Source of the DNA: Candidatus Methylomirabilis oxygeniifera
GTDB lineage: Bacteria > Methylomirabilota > Methylomirabilia > Methylomirabilales > Methylomirabilaceae
Length of the DNA: 34,197 nucleotides
Assembly: GCA_016190255.1 (NCBI GenBank)
Contig: JACPQX010000134.1
Location: forward strand, 1-34,197
Reading direction: 5' to 3'
The position numbers were made by a program, and so were the translations under genes. Every line of letters begins with the position of its first letter. The stretch's first letter is position 1. Positions 1 through 7,387 of the stretch are shown here, one piece after another. Under the pieces are notes generated by a model, which did not search any database, had not been told where the DNA came from, and saw only the letters and a program-made list of their open reading frames with translations.

Positions 1-47
1 AGTACGGTTGCATATGCGTAGACGTCATCGCTACCCCCTACCTCACA

Positions 48-665
48 TTATAACAGAAAGACGAAGGTGAACACCAGAATCCAGACCAAGTCCACGAAGT
101 GACAGAACAGCGCTGCGATCTCAATCGCATTCGCGCTCCCCCGGTCGAGTCGCTTTCGGAGCGCCTGGACGAGATAGCAGGACAGATAGATCACACCACC
201 GGTGACGTGCGCGCCGTGGAACCCTGTAATAATGAAGAAGGTGGTCCCGAACAACACAGCCCCGAATGGATTACCCGTAAGCGTGAGCCCTTCGTGGATC
301 AGGTGTGTCCATTCGTAGGCCTGTAGACCCAGGAACAACAGCCCACCCAAGACGGTTAGCGATAGGAATCTCCGCAGTCCCTGCTGATCCCCCCTCTGGA
401 TCGCCGCCAGCGCGAGAACCATCGTCACGCTGCTACAGATCAAAAGGAACGTCATGAAGGCGGTCAGACCCACGCCCAGCACGCTCGATGGCAACGGCCA
501 GTCAGCGCTTCCATATCGCAGCGCGCCGTAGCCGGCCAGCAAGGCCCCGAACGACATCGCATCCCCGGCAAGAAAGATCCACATTCCAAGCTTGCCCCAA
601 CTCTCGGGCGTGAGGGGCGATTCTGCCGGTTCGACAGCCGTATGGAAGGCGGCGACTTGGCTCAC
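48..665 (-). CDS. ctaE: Cytochrome c oxidase subunit III (canonical copy)
   Basis: Membrane subunit III of a heme-copper oxidase, about 205 residues, the usual length of the short five-helix type. Family signatures are visible: a YEWTHLIHEG segment, GFHGAHVTGG, and the C-terminal HFVDLVWI motif followed by a hydrophobic end. The frame is open further upstream, but I start at the GTG at 665 because AAGGAG lies just before it and the GTG overlaps the TGA stop of the upstream small gene, implying translational coupling. It is the last gene of the minus-strand oxidase cluster visible here. A second, more divergent subunit III gene lies at 1030-1737. Function is confident; the start is fairly confident. 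Confidence 0.88.
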   Translation of the reverse strand: MSQVAAFHTAVEPAESPLTPESWGKLGMWIFLAGDAMSFGALLAGYGALRYGSADWPLPSSVLGVGLTAFMTFLLICSSVTMVLALAAIQRGDQQGLRRFLSLTVLGGLLFLGLQAYEWTHLIHEGLTLTGNPFGAVLFGTTFFIITGFHGAHVTGGVIYLSCYLVQALRKRLDRGSANAIEIAALFCHFVDLVWILVFTFVFLL

Positions 666-979
666 TGTACGCTCTCCTTCTGGATCAGTTGTGGCGTGGC
701 AAGAGGCCGGTCTGATGCTGGCCGCTGACCTTGGGCCTTGGATGAATGTCGATACTTGTACGCCAACCAGCCCCCGATCGAACCCACGATGGTAAACGGC
801 ATCGCCATCAAAAACAGGATGGCCCAGTAGATACCACGTGAAAGCGGTTGATCCTCCGATGAGCCCCAGCACACCGCGCACCCCTGAGCGACATCCGGAG
901 TCAGGACTGCGACAGCCCAGATGAGGACCATTGCACTTACCGCGAGACGCAGATACCGATCATTCAGGGGAGACAGCAC
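662..979 (-). CDS. Small membrane protein with CxxC motif, oxidase-associated
   Basis: About 105 residues, function unknown. Two hydrophobic stretches are visible, one near the N-terminus (VSAMVLIWAVAVL) and one in the middle (AILFLMAMPFTIVGSIGGWL). Between them is a GCAVCWGSS segment with a CxxC pair that could bind copper or heme or be redox active. The C-terminal quarter is polar. The start chosen is the GTG at 979, preceded by GAAGG at normal spacing; the frame is open to 1279 but that part overlaps the upstream subunit III gene. The gene sits between two subunit III genes and overlaps the downstream one by 4 bases, so a role in oxidase assembly or structure is likely but inferred. Confidence 0.7.
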   Translation of the reverse strand: MLSPLNDRYLRLAVSAMVLIWAVAVLTPDVAQGCAVCWGSSEDQPLSRGIYWAILFLMAMPFTIVGSIGGWLAYKYRHSSKAQGQRPASDRPLATPQLIQKESVQ

Positions 980-1029
980 GTTGGGCCTTCGCCTTCGACA
1001 TGGTGTTGGCACTTCAATCTGCTGAAGAT

Positions 1030-1737
1030 TTAACTCAAGTACACAAGCGCGAAGAGAATGGGCCAGAGCGCAACGACGAAGTACCAGTACATCCCACAGA
1101 GCTCGACGCCGACCTGTCGGCGCGCCGAGAAGCGCGTGTCTCGTGACCCGACACGAACGATCAGCAGCCAAATGACCGCCCCGAGCACGTGGAGGCCATG
1201 GCATCCGATCAAGGTATAGAAGGTGGCCCCGTAGATCCCCGCCGACAGCGTGAGCCCATGCCGGACGAGGCGAAACCATTCGGACCCCTGGACGATGAGG
1301 AAGATGGTGCCGAGCATCGCCGTCCCCGATAGGCCGGTAGTCAAGCCATTGCGGTCGCCCATCCGCATGGTTCGTAGCGCATAGCGCATCGTGACGCTGC
1401 TGAAGAGCAAGATTGCCGTATTGGCCCAGGTGACCAAGATCGGCAGGCGCGGCTGGCCAACCGGGGGCCAGGGCTGACTTCCGAAACGAAACACAAGGAA
1501 CGCCCCGATCAGTCCGGCGAAGAACATCCCCTCAAACGCCAGGAAGATCACCATCCCGAGCCGGGCGTTGCTCACCGGCGGCCCAGTCCTGGGATCTGGC
1601 GACGGGGGAAGCGGATCCTCGCCGGTGGGAGGCGCCGTGAATGGCGGCGGCCGTCGCGCACCAAGGCGCACCGACGCCTCGATTCGCTGCTCTGTCTCCA
1701 CGTTCACAACGGGACTTACAGCTTCCGTGCGCGGCAT
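1030..1737 (-). CDS. Divergent cytochrome c oxidase subunit III-like protein
   Basis: A 235-residue membrane protein of the subunit III family, with a proline-rich, hydrophilic N-terminal extension of about 55 residues and then five hydrophobic segments. Family features are the QGSEWFRLVRHGLTL and GCHGLHVLGAV segments. The C-terminal motif, normally W-H-F-x-D-x-x-W, reads MYWYFVVALWPI here, so the conserved His and Asp are missing; the canonical copy at 48-665 keeps HFVD. The ATG at 1737 has an upstream AGAGG. It may be a structural paralogue in the same complex or serve a different oxidase; the sequence cannot decide. Confidence 0.8.
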   Translation of the reverse strand: MPRTEAVSPVVNVETEQRIEASVRLGARRPPPFTAPPTGEDPLPPSPDPRTGPPVSNARLGMVIFLAFEGMFFAGLIGAFLVFRFGSQPWPPVGQPRLPILVTWANTAILLFSSVTMRYALRTMRMGDRNGLTTGLSGTAMLGTIFLIVQGSEWFRLVRHGLTLSAGIYGATFYTLIGCHGLHVLGAVIWLLIVRVGSRDTRFSARRQVGVELCGMYWYFVVALWPILFALVYLS

Positions 1738-1753
1738 GTCACGCCTCTTCCAC

Positions 1754-1770
1754 GAGCCGCTTCGCGGCTC
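1754..1770 (-). other. Intercistronic hairpin
   Basis: GAGCCGC and GCGGCTC form a perfect 7-bp stem with a 3-base loop, between the stop of the 40-residue gene (1776) and the start of the divergent subunit III gene (1737). No T-run follows on the minus strand, so it is not an obvious terminator. It may stabilise or separate segments of the polycistronic mRNA. Confidence 0.4.
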
Positions 1771-1775
1771 CCATC

Positions 1776-1898
1776 CTAATGGCTGACCACGACAAAGACC
1801 ATTGACCCCACATAGAGCACGAGAAAGACACCCACCAGGAATAGCCCCAGGCGGAGATTTCTCTTTCTCACGAACAGCTCAGGTCCGGTGCGCATCAT
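1776..1898 (-). CDS. 40-residue single-span membrane peptide
   Basis: A very short gene between ctaB and the divergent subunit III gene. It starts with two ATG codons two bases after the ctaB stop and ends in TAG. The peptide has a basic N-terminus (VRKRNLRL) followed by one hydrophobic helix (LGLFLVGVFLVLYVGSMVFVVV) and a short tail ending in SH. This basic-then-helix layout, in the same direction and tightly packed in an oxidase cluster, resembles the small single-helix accessory subunits found with many bacterial oxidases. No family motif is recognised, so the function is inferred from context alone. Confidence 0.6.
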   Translation of the reverse strand: MMRTGPELFVRKRNLRLGLFLVGVFLVLYVGSMVFVVVSH

Positions 1899-1900
1899 GC

Positions 1901-2806
1901 CTAAAATGGAACCTTGTCAAAGGCCATCAGCGCGAGCAGCATGGGAAGGTACACCAGCGACGCGAACAAGAGGCGCCGCGCATCTGCTATCGAGCGCGAG
2001 ATGGCGAGCGCAAACCCGCACCCGAGCAGCCCAACACCGAGCGCGAATGCGCCGAGGAAATAGACCGCCCCCGCCAGCCCGATAAGCGTCGGCAGGAGAC
2101 CCACCACGAGAAGCGCCAGGCAGTTACTGACGATCTGGCGTCCGGTGCTCCTGCCGTCCGGATCGATCACAGGCAGCACTCGAATCCCCGCCCGGGCGTA
2201 GTCGTCCCGGTAGAGCGTGCCGATGGCCAGCGTGTGAGGGAGCTGCCACAGAAAGAGAATTGCAAAGAGGACCCCAGCCTCGAGCCCAAGCTCGGCCCTG
2301 GCCGCCGCCCACCCGATGACCGGCGGCAACGCTCCTGGAATCGATCCCACGACCGTGCAGATCGCCGACCTCCGTTTGAGCGGGGTGTAGACAAAGAGAT
2401 AGCTGCTCACGACGATCGCCGCCAGCAGTGAACTTAGCGCGTTCACGGCAATGGCGAGGAACAGGAGCCCCGCCACGGTCATCACCGTTCCGAACCACAG
2501 CGCCTCGGTGGGCTCGAGTCGCCCATCGGGGAGCGGTCGGAGCCGTGTCCGTTCCATCCGTGAATCAACCTCGCGCTCGAGAAACTGGTTCAGCGCGAGG
2601 CTTCCCGCCGCCGCCAGCCCGACGCCGACGAGCGTCTGAACGAGCGCCACATAGTCCGGCGTGCCCCGTGAGCCGAGATAAAAGCCCACCAGGGCCGTGA
2701 CCAGGACCATAAGAACCACCCGAGGCTTCGCGAGCGCCGCAAAATCTGCCGCTCGCCGCCGCGCGCGGATCAGCTCGATGTCCAACGTCCCCGTTCGAAT
2801 CATCAC
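1901..2806 (-). CDS. ctaB: Protoheme IX farnesyltransferase (heme O synthase)
   Basis: UbiA-family membrane prenyltransferase that adds a farnesyl group to heme b to make heme O, the precursor of the heme A needed by the oxidase encoded next to it. The first Asp-rich motif is at about residues 73-81 (NQFLEREVD) followed by RMERTRLRPLP. The second is YRDDYARAGIRVLP in the last third. Several hydrophobic helices alternate with these loops, and the length of 301 residues is normal. A GTG at 2806 and an ATG at 2803 are both possible; GGAGGGGG lies 7 to 10 bases ahead. Either start overlaps the ctaA stop, implying coupling with ctaA. Confidence 0.93.
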   Translation of the reverse strand: MMIRTGTLDIELIRARRRAADFAALAKPRVVLMVLVTALVGFYLGSRGTPDYVALVQTLVGVGLAAAGSLALNQFLEREVDSRMERTRLRPLPDGRLEPTEALWFGTVMTVAGLLFLAIAVNALSSLLAAIVVSSYLFVYTPLKRRSAICTVVGSIPGALPPVIGWAAARAELGLEAGVLFAILFLWQLPHTLAIGTLYRDDYARAGIRVLPVIDPDGRSTGRQIVSNCLALLVVGLLPTLIGLAGAVYFLGAFALGVGLLGCGFALAISRSIADARRLLFASLVYLPMLLALMAFDKVPF

Positions 2807-3768
2807 GCGGGCACCCCCTCCGGGGCGATTACCCGGCCAGCGACGCGAGTGACCGACGCGGCACGTCGATGCGCTCGCAGAGCCAGGATCAGACAGGTCG
2901 CCAGCATCAGCGCTCCAGTGATCCTGTGGGTGATTGGAAGCGCCAATCCAGTCAGGGCAACGTGGGGCAATTCAAAAGACATGAAACGCCCCATATACGA
3001 TCCCAGACCCAGGAGGAGTTGGAGGCATAACAGGCTGCAGAGCACGATCACGGGGTGAACGAGCTTCCCCTGATCTCGATGGCGTCTCAAGATCCGTCCC
3101 GTAAGCACGGACACATGAATGGTCACAAGCGCAGCGAGCAGCAGATGAGCATTCAGCAAAAGACCGGCGTGCGTCAGCACCGCCCCGACGATGATCTGCA
3201 AGGCAATCAAGCCGGTCGTGAGGAGACAGAGACGTCTCAGGGGGCCGGCCTCTGTACCGGTGATCTGTTCCGGCTCCTCTTTCCACTCCCGAGAGGTGAA
3301 CAGCGCCATACTCACGGTGAGGGCAAAAAAGGCCTGCGCGAGGCAACCATGGATGATGGCGATCGTCGCTCCGGCGGAGAGCAGGATCACGCGGAGCCCA
3401 CCCAGCATCCCCTGGACGATCACCGCCATGAGGGCGGCGACCCCCAGCCACCGAAGCCATCGTCGCGGTTCTTCGATCCATATCCAAACGGCCAGGGTCA
3501 CGGTCAGGATGCCGACGACCGAACCGATCAGGCGATGACTGTGTTCGTAGAAGACGCCTCCGACCATCTTCGACCATGGGTACAGGAACATGTTGTACCC
3601 GAATGTCGTCGGCCAATCCGGCACCGCCAGCGCCGAGCCGGTATTGGTCACCAGCCCCCCAACAAGGATCAGCACGAGGGTGACGCTCGCCGTCAAGAAC
3701 GCGAGCCGATGGACCCAGAGGCCGGCTGTTCCCTCGCGGCGGATGCAGGCGGGAGCCTGAGCCGGCAT
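2803..3768 (-). CDS. ctaA: Heme A synthase (COX15/CtaA family)
   Basis: A 321-residue polytopic membrane protein that oxidises the C8 methyl of heme O to a formyl group, giving heme A. Family features are GGLVTNTGSALAVPDWP near the N-terminus, the EHSHRLIGS heme-ligand segment, a second His in IIHGCLAQAFFAL, then HAGLLLNAHLLLAALV and THRITGALM in the second half. The two halves look like the usual tandem four-helix repeat. The ATG at 3768 is 11 bases downstream of the subunit I stop, and the 3' end overlaps ctaB. The order oxidase-ctaA-ctaB supports assignment to heme A supply for the aa3-type enzyme. Confidence 0.92.
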   Translation of the reverse strand: MPAQAPACIRREGTAGLWVHRLAFLTASVTLVLILVGGLVTNTGSALAVPDWPTTFGYNMFLYPWSKMVGGVFYEHSHRLIGSVVGILTVTLAVWIWIEEPRRWLRWLGVAALMAVIVQGMLGGLRVILLSAGATIAIIHGCLAQAFFALTVSMALFTSREWKEEPEQITGTEAGPLRRLCLLTTGLIALQIIVGAVLTHAGLLLNAHLLLAALVTIHVSVLTGRILRRHRDQGKLVHPVIVLCSLLCLQLLLGLGSYMGRFMSFELPHVALTGLALPITHRITGALMLATCLILALRAHRRAASVTRVAGRVIAPEGVPA

Positions 3769-3779
3769 TCGCTCCGCTC

Positions 3780-5516
3780 CTAGTGCGCCGCCGCGCGCTG
3801 CGGCACGATTTGCCTGTTCTGGGGCAAGTAGTCCTCTGTGACCTCTGGCGAGCTATACTCGTAGGGGCCGCGATAGACGACAGGGATCGCGTCGAAGTTG
3901 CCGTGCGGGGGTGGGGACGGGGCAACCCATTCAAGCGTGTTCGCCTTCCAGGGATTCCGCTCGGCTTTCTTTCCGGCGAACAGGCTCCAGAAGAAATTAA
4001 TCACGAAAGGGATCTGCGCGAGCCCGAGCGCCACCGCGCTCACGGTGATAAATATGTTGATCTGCTGTAGCGGTTTTAGAAACTCATACTGCAACGGATT
4101 ATAGATCCGCCTCATCATCCCACCTACGCCAAGGATGTGCATCGGGAAAAAGGTGCAGTTGTACGCAATGAAGGTTGCGAAGAAGTGGATCTTCCCCAGC
4201 GGCTCGTTCATCATGCGCCCGAACATCTTCGGGAACCAGTAGTAGATGGCGGCGAAGAGGCCGAAGACGCTGCCGCCGAAGACGACGTAATGGATATGGG
4301 CCACGATGAAATACGTGTCATGGATGAAAATATCGACAGGCGTCGAGGCCATGAAGATGCCGCTCAGACCCCCGATGACGAACATGGAGACGAAGGCCAG
4401 CGCGTTCAGCATCGGCGTCGTGAACCTGATCGAGCCACCCCATATCGTGCCAAGCCAGTTGAACGTCTTGATCGCCGACGGCACGGCGATCACCATCGTC
4501 GTCACCATAAAGCTGAAGCCGAGCGTCGGGCTCATCCCGCTTTGAAACATGTGATGGCCCCAAACAATCCAGCTCAGGAACGCGATCCCGATCATGGAGA
4601 AGGCCATCGCCCGGTATCCAAAGATCGGCTTGCGGGAGAAGACGGACAGGATGTCGGAGGCGATCCCCATGGCCGGCAGGATCAAGATATACACTTCGGG
4701 ATGGCCAAAGAACCAGAATAGGTGCTGCCACAAAAGCGGCTCTCCCCCGCCCTCGGGAAGAAAGAAGCTTGTCCCGGCCATTCGATCCAGCAAGAGCATG
4801 GCCAGCGCCGAGGTTAGCACCGGGAGCGCGAGCAAGAGCAGGACGGCGACGATGAACAGAGACCAGATCACGAGCGGCAGACGAAAGAAGGTCATGCCGG
4901 GCGCCCGCATGTTGATGATCGTCGTGATGTAGTTGATCGAGCCCATAAGGGACGAGATGCCGAGGATGATGAGGCCCATGCACCAGAGGTTCTGCCCCCA
5001 GTTCACGCCCGTGTACTGAGTAACGGCGGTAAGAGGGGCGTATGAGGTCCAGCCACCGGCCGCATGGCCCCCGGGGACGAAGAAGCCGGCCAACATGACG
5101 ATGCCCGACACCGCACCAACCCAAAACGAGAGCATGTTCAGTACGGGAAAGGCCATGTCCCGCGCGCCGATCATGAGGGGGATCAGAAAATTTCCGAAAC
5201 AGCCCACCAAGATCGGCATAACCACGAAGAAGATCATGATCGTGGCATGCATGGTGAAGAGCGTGTTATAGAAGGCAGGATTCATGTACCCGTCGGTCAT
5301 GTTCGGCCCCGGAATCCACCGGGTACCCGGGACCTGGGTCTCCGGCCAGGCCAGTTGCCAACGGAGCATGAGCGCCATCAGGCCGCCCAGGATCATCATG
5401 AACAGACCCAGGAACAGAAACTGCTTGGCGATCATCTTATGATCGGTCGAAAAGACGTAGGTACGCCACAACCCTAGTTCTTCATGCACAGCATGCGTGG
5501 CAACAGCCTCGCTCAT
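3780..5516 (-). CDS. ctaD: Cytochrome c oxidase subunit I (A-type, aa3)
   Basis: Catalytic subunit of a proton-pumping heme-copper oxidase, 578 residues, cytoplasmic membrane. Expected ligands are present: H90 for low-spin heme a, H272 and H321/H322 for CuB, H407 for heme a3 and H409 for heme a. The crosslinking Tyr is Y276 in GHPEVY, and E274 of the same motif marks the A1-type D-channel. D120 in ARDMAFP matches the D-channel entrance. The ATG at 5516 follows AGGAG at 7-base spacing. Subunit II is about 100 bases upstream and ctaA follows after 11 bases. The substrate could be cytochrome c or a cupredoxin; the adjacent bc genes favour such a carrier over quinol. Confidence 0.97.
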   Translation of the reverse strand: MSEAVATHAVHEELGLWRTYVFSTDHKMIAKQFLFLGLFMMILGGLMALMLRWQLAWPETQVPGTRWIPGPNMTDGYMNPAFYNTLFTMHATIMIFFVVMPILVGCFGNFLIPLMIGARDMAFPVLNMLSFWVGAVSGIVMLAGFFVPGGHAAGGWTSYAPLTAVTQYTGVNWGQNLWCMGLIILGISSLMGSINYITTIINMRAPGMTFFRLPLVIWSLFIVAVLLLLALPVLTSALAMLLLDRMAGTSFFLPEGGGEPLLWQHLFWFFGHPEVYILILPAMGIASDILSVFSRKPIFGYRAMAFSMIGIAFLSWIVWGHHMFQSGMSPTLGFSFMVTTMVIAVPSAIKTFNWLGTIWGGSIRFTTPMLNALAFVSMFVIGGLSGIFMASTPVDIFIHDTYFIVAHIHYVVFGGSVFGLFAAIYYWFPKMFGRMMNEPLGKIHFFATFIAYNCTFFPMHILGVGGMMRRIYNPLQYEFLKPLQQINIFITVSAVALGLAQIPFVINFFWSLFAGKKAERNPWKANTLEWVAPSPPPHGNFDAIPVVYRGPYEYSSPEVTEDYLPQNRQIVPQRAAAH

Positions 5517-5534
5517 GTGTTGTCTCCTAGTCTA

Positions 5535-5563
5535 GTCAGCACTCACTATCAGCCCTCAGCAAC
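5535..5563. repeat. Degenerate 7-bp periodic repeat (site 1)
   Basis: In the gap between oxidase subunits II and I the sequence reads GTCAGCA, CTCACTA, TCAGCC, CTCAGCA: four related units with a period of seven (one of six). Similar 7-bp periodic patches with different unit sequences occur at 6490-6571, 15725-15752, 22164-22191 and 29664-29698. Confidence 0.5.
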
Positions 5564-5619
5564 AGTGGGGAGCGGAAAACCTGGCCCCCGTACCTTCCTG
5601 ATAGTCAATCGCTAATCCT

Positions 5620-6279
5620 TTAGGATGACGGCCACTGTTCCTTCACCCATTTGTCGTAGTTATCGGCGGTGTGAACGGTCAAATGACCGAGCATGCCGGA
5701 GTGGCCGAACCCACAGAGTTCGGCGCAGGGGAGTTCATATCGGCCGGGCTTAGTCGCCTCGAACCACGCCTGGATCTCCCGTCCCGGGACGGCGTCCTGC
5801 TTCAGGCGCAGGTTCGGAAGGAAAAAGCTGTGGATGACATCCTTTGCCTTGAGCGTGACCCGAACGACCTTGCCCACCGGCACGTGCAGCTCGTTCTCCA
5901 TTTGGAGATCATCCGCTGTTCCGATCTTGCCGTCTGGACCAGGGTACAGGATCTCCCAGTTGAACTGCTTAGCCGTCACCTGGACGTGAATATCCGAGGG
6001 CGGCACACGGCCCTTGATATGTCCCCATGACGCCTGGCTCATGAACGACAGGACGACAAGGATGATTGCGGGAACGATCGTCCAGATGACCTCGAGAGTG
6101 GTGTTGCCGTGCACATAGGTCGCCCGGCGCCCCTCGCGCTGACGATAGAGAATCAGGAAGATCACGAGGGCGCCCGTGACCAGAAGAAAGGTCGTGCCTG
6201 TGATGTAGTAGATGATATAAAAAAGGCGGTCAATGTCCTTGCCATAGGTCGATACGTTTTCCGGAAGCCAACCCATCAT
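5620..6279 (-). CDS. ctaC: Cytochrome c oxidase subunit II
   Basis: A 219-residue subunit with two N-terminal membrane helices (about 18-45 and 62-80) and a periplasmic cupredoxin domain holding the dinuclear CuA centre. CuA ligands are complete: H150 (VIHSF), then C185, E187, C189, H193 and M196 in CAELCGFGHSGM. The aromatic patch FNWEI (W108), where the electron donor docks, is present. There is no fused cytochrome c domain, so the donor is a separate protein. Two ATG codons stand at the start, with AAAGGA about 9 bases upstream. A large inverted repeat lies 40 bases ahead of the start. It begins the oxidase half of the respiratory cluster. Confidence 0.96.
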   Translation of the reverse strand: MMGWLPENVSTYGKDIDRLFYIIYYITGTTFLLVTGALVIFLILYRQREGRRATYVHGNTTLEVIWTIVPAIILVVLSFMSQASWGHIKGRVPPSDIHVQVTAKQFNWEILYPGPDGKIGTADDLQMENELHVPVGKVVRVTLKAKDVIHSFFLPNLRLKQDAVPGREIQAWFEATKPGRYELPCAELCGFGHSGMLGHLTVHTADNYDKWVKEQWPSS

Positions 6280-6318
6280 GGGGAGTTTTCCTTTCTTGCT
6301 TCCCTACAATACCGGTTC

Positions 6319-6355
6319 GAGGATAAAGGCCGATGTCGGCTCGGCCTTTATCCTC
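6319..6355. repeat. Perfect 15-bp inverted repeat upstream of ctaC
   Basis: Arms at 6319-6333 (GAGGATAAAGGCCGA) and 6341-6355 are exact inverted copies separated by 7 bases. It lies 40 bases upstream of ctaC on the transcribed side. No T-run follows it on the minus strand, so a simple terminator is unlikely; a 5'-UTR stem or protein-binding palindrome is possible. Confidence 0.6.
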
Positions 6356-6489
6356 TCCCTCGAAGCTGATTCCTGACGTGATGGACGGGATACGAAGAGG
6401 CCAGGGTCGTGCCCTCCGTTCTTCCAAACGCCACGGAGTCTAGCCGAGCCACGAGGCGAAGTCAACCCTCAAAACGACACCTCGACCGG

Positions 6490-6571
6490 GGTTACAGGTT
6501 CACCGTTGACAGTACACAGACCACAGATAGGGCCGTGTGCTGTGTCAACGGTGAACCGTTAACCGTGAACC
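6490..6571. repeat. Degenerate 7-bp periodic repeat with 15-bp inverted arms (site 2)
   Basis: About 82 bases divide into successive heptamers: GGTTACA, GGTTCAC, CGTTGAC, AGTACAC, AGACCAC, AGATAGG and, at the far end, GTCAACG, GTGAACC, GTTAACC, GTGAACC. The segments 6497-6511 and 6543-6557 are also perfect 15-bp inverted repeats, giving a long hairpin just downstream of the cupredoxin-like gene. It could slow polymerase or protect mRNA 3' ends; there is no T-run. Confidence 0.55.
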
Positions 6572-6588
6572 CCCTCTTTGAGGAACTG

Positions 6589-7314
6589 CTACTTCTTTGC
6601 AAGCTCGATGTTGAGCTTGGCTTCCTCTTTTGGCTTCAGGGTGACCGTCTTCTCCGACTTGCCAAGCGTCTCATGCCAGATCTCGACCTTGTACTTTCCC
6701 GCCGGCACATCCTTGAGCGAGAACGCCCCCTTCTCGTCCGTGACCGCAACATATGGATGGTCGGATACGATGACCCAGCCGCTCATCCACGCGTGCGCAT
6801 CGCAGGTCACCTTAATGACCTCAGGCTTCGTGAACTTCTCGGTCAGCTCCTTCTTAAACTTCGGCTGTGCCTTATTGATCGACGCATTCAGCTTGCTATA
6901 GGTATGGATGTTGTGAAGGATCCCGTCGCTGTTCAGGATCTTCAGGTCACCGCCTGCCGGCACTACCACGACATGAGGCTTATAGATGCAACCTTTCTGA
7001 TCCAGGACGGCCTGCGTGCTTGCCCATTTCTTCCCCTTACTGATGTCAACCAGGCGGATCACCGCATTTTCAATCCCTTTGTCGGAGCCAACGATGAGAT
7101 CCAGGCTCTGGTGTTTCTCCTTTCCGCAGACCTCCTTGTCCTTGGTTACTTCGAGCGCTTTTCTCGCGGGCGGCGCCCCGGCGAACTTCACCGTGCCGGA
7201 GATCGTCCCTCCATCCTTCACCTCCACCGCGTCGTAGGCCTGGGCTCGCGCAGCAACTCCAACCAGCAAGCCCGCCACCATCACCACTGCGGCCACTTCC
7301 CGTGTCTTTCCCAT
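6589..7314 (-). CDS. Exported cupredoxin-like protein with carboxypeptidase-regulatory-like tail
   Basis: 241 residues with a clear signal peptide (charged MGKTRE, hydrophobic core, cleavage probably after ARAQA). The middle carries plausible type-1 copper ligands: a His in GILHNIHTYS, then Cys, His and Met in VTCDAHAWMSGW. The C-terminal segment (AFSLKDVPAGKYKVEIWHE) is the beta-sandwich repeat typical of carboxypeptidase-regulatory-like domains. Such proteins are usually annotated as methylamine-utilisation or plastocyanin-like. The start at 7314 has AAAGGAGG 10 bases upstream. It lies between the bc genes and ctaC, so a periplasmic electron-carrier or copper-delivery role is reasonable but inferred. 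Confidence 0.78.
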   Translation of the reverse strand: MGKTREVAAVVMVAGLLVGVAARAQAYDAVEVKDGGTISGTVKFAGAPPARKALEVTKDKEVCGKEKHQSLDLIVGSDKGIENAVIRLVDISKGKKWASTQAVLDQKGCIYKPHVVVVPAGGDLKILNSDGILHNIHTYSKLNASINKAQPKFKKELTEKFTKPEVIKVTCDAHAWMSGWVIVSDHPYVAVTDEKGAFSLKDVPAGKYKVEIWHETLGKSEKTVTLKPKEEAKLNIELAKK

Positions 7315-7387
7315 GGTTACACCGCCTCCTTTCGAGGGTCTGTCCCTCTAGAATGATCTACGCCTTCACCGGAACCGAGGATACGCG

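Noticed and set aside
980-1279. Upstream extension of the small CxxC protein to 205 residues
   Set aside because: The extension lies inside the divergent subunit III gene in another frame, is Arg-rich and has no start signal; the GTG at 979 has a proper ribosome site.
2972-3934. A 320-codon minus-strand frame overlapping ctaA and the end of ctaD
   Set aside because: It is the alternative frame of ctaA; Arg/Pro/Ser-rich and without hydrophobic helices, whereas the ctaA frame has all heme-ligand motifs.
3055-4721. Several plus-strand open frames (3055-3783, 4137-4721) opposite ctaA and ctaD
   Set aside because: Charged, repetitive translations typical of the antisense of membrane-protein genes; no ribosome site or family motif.
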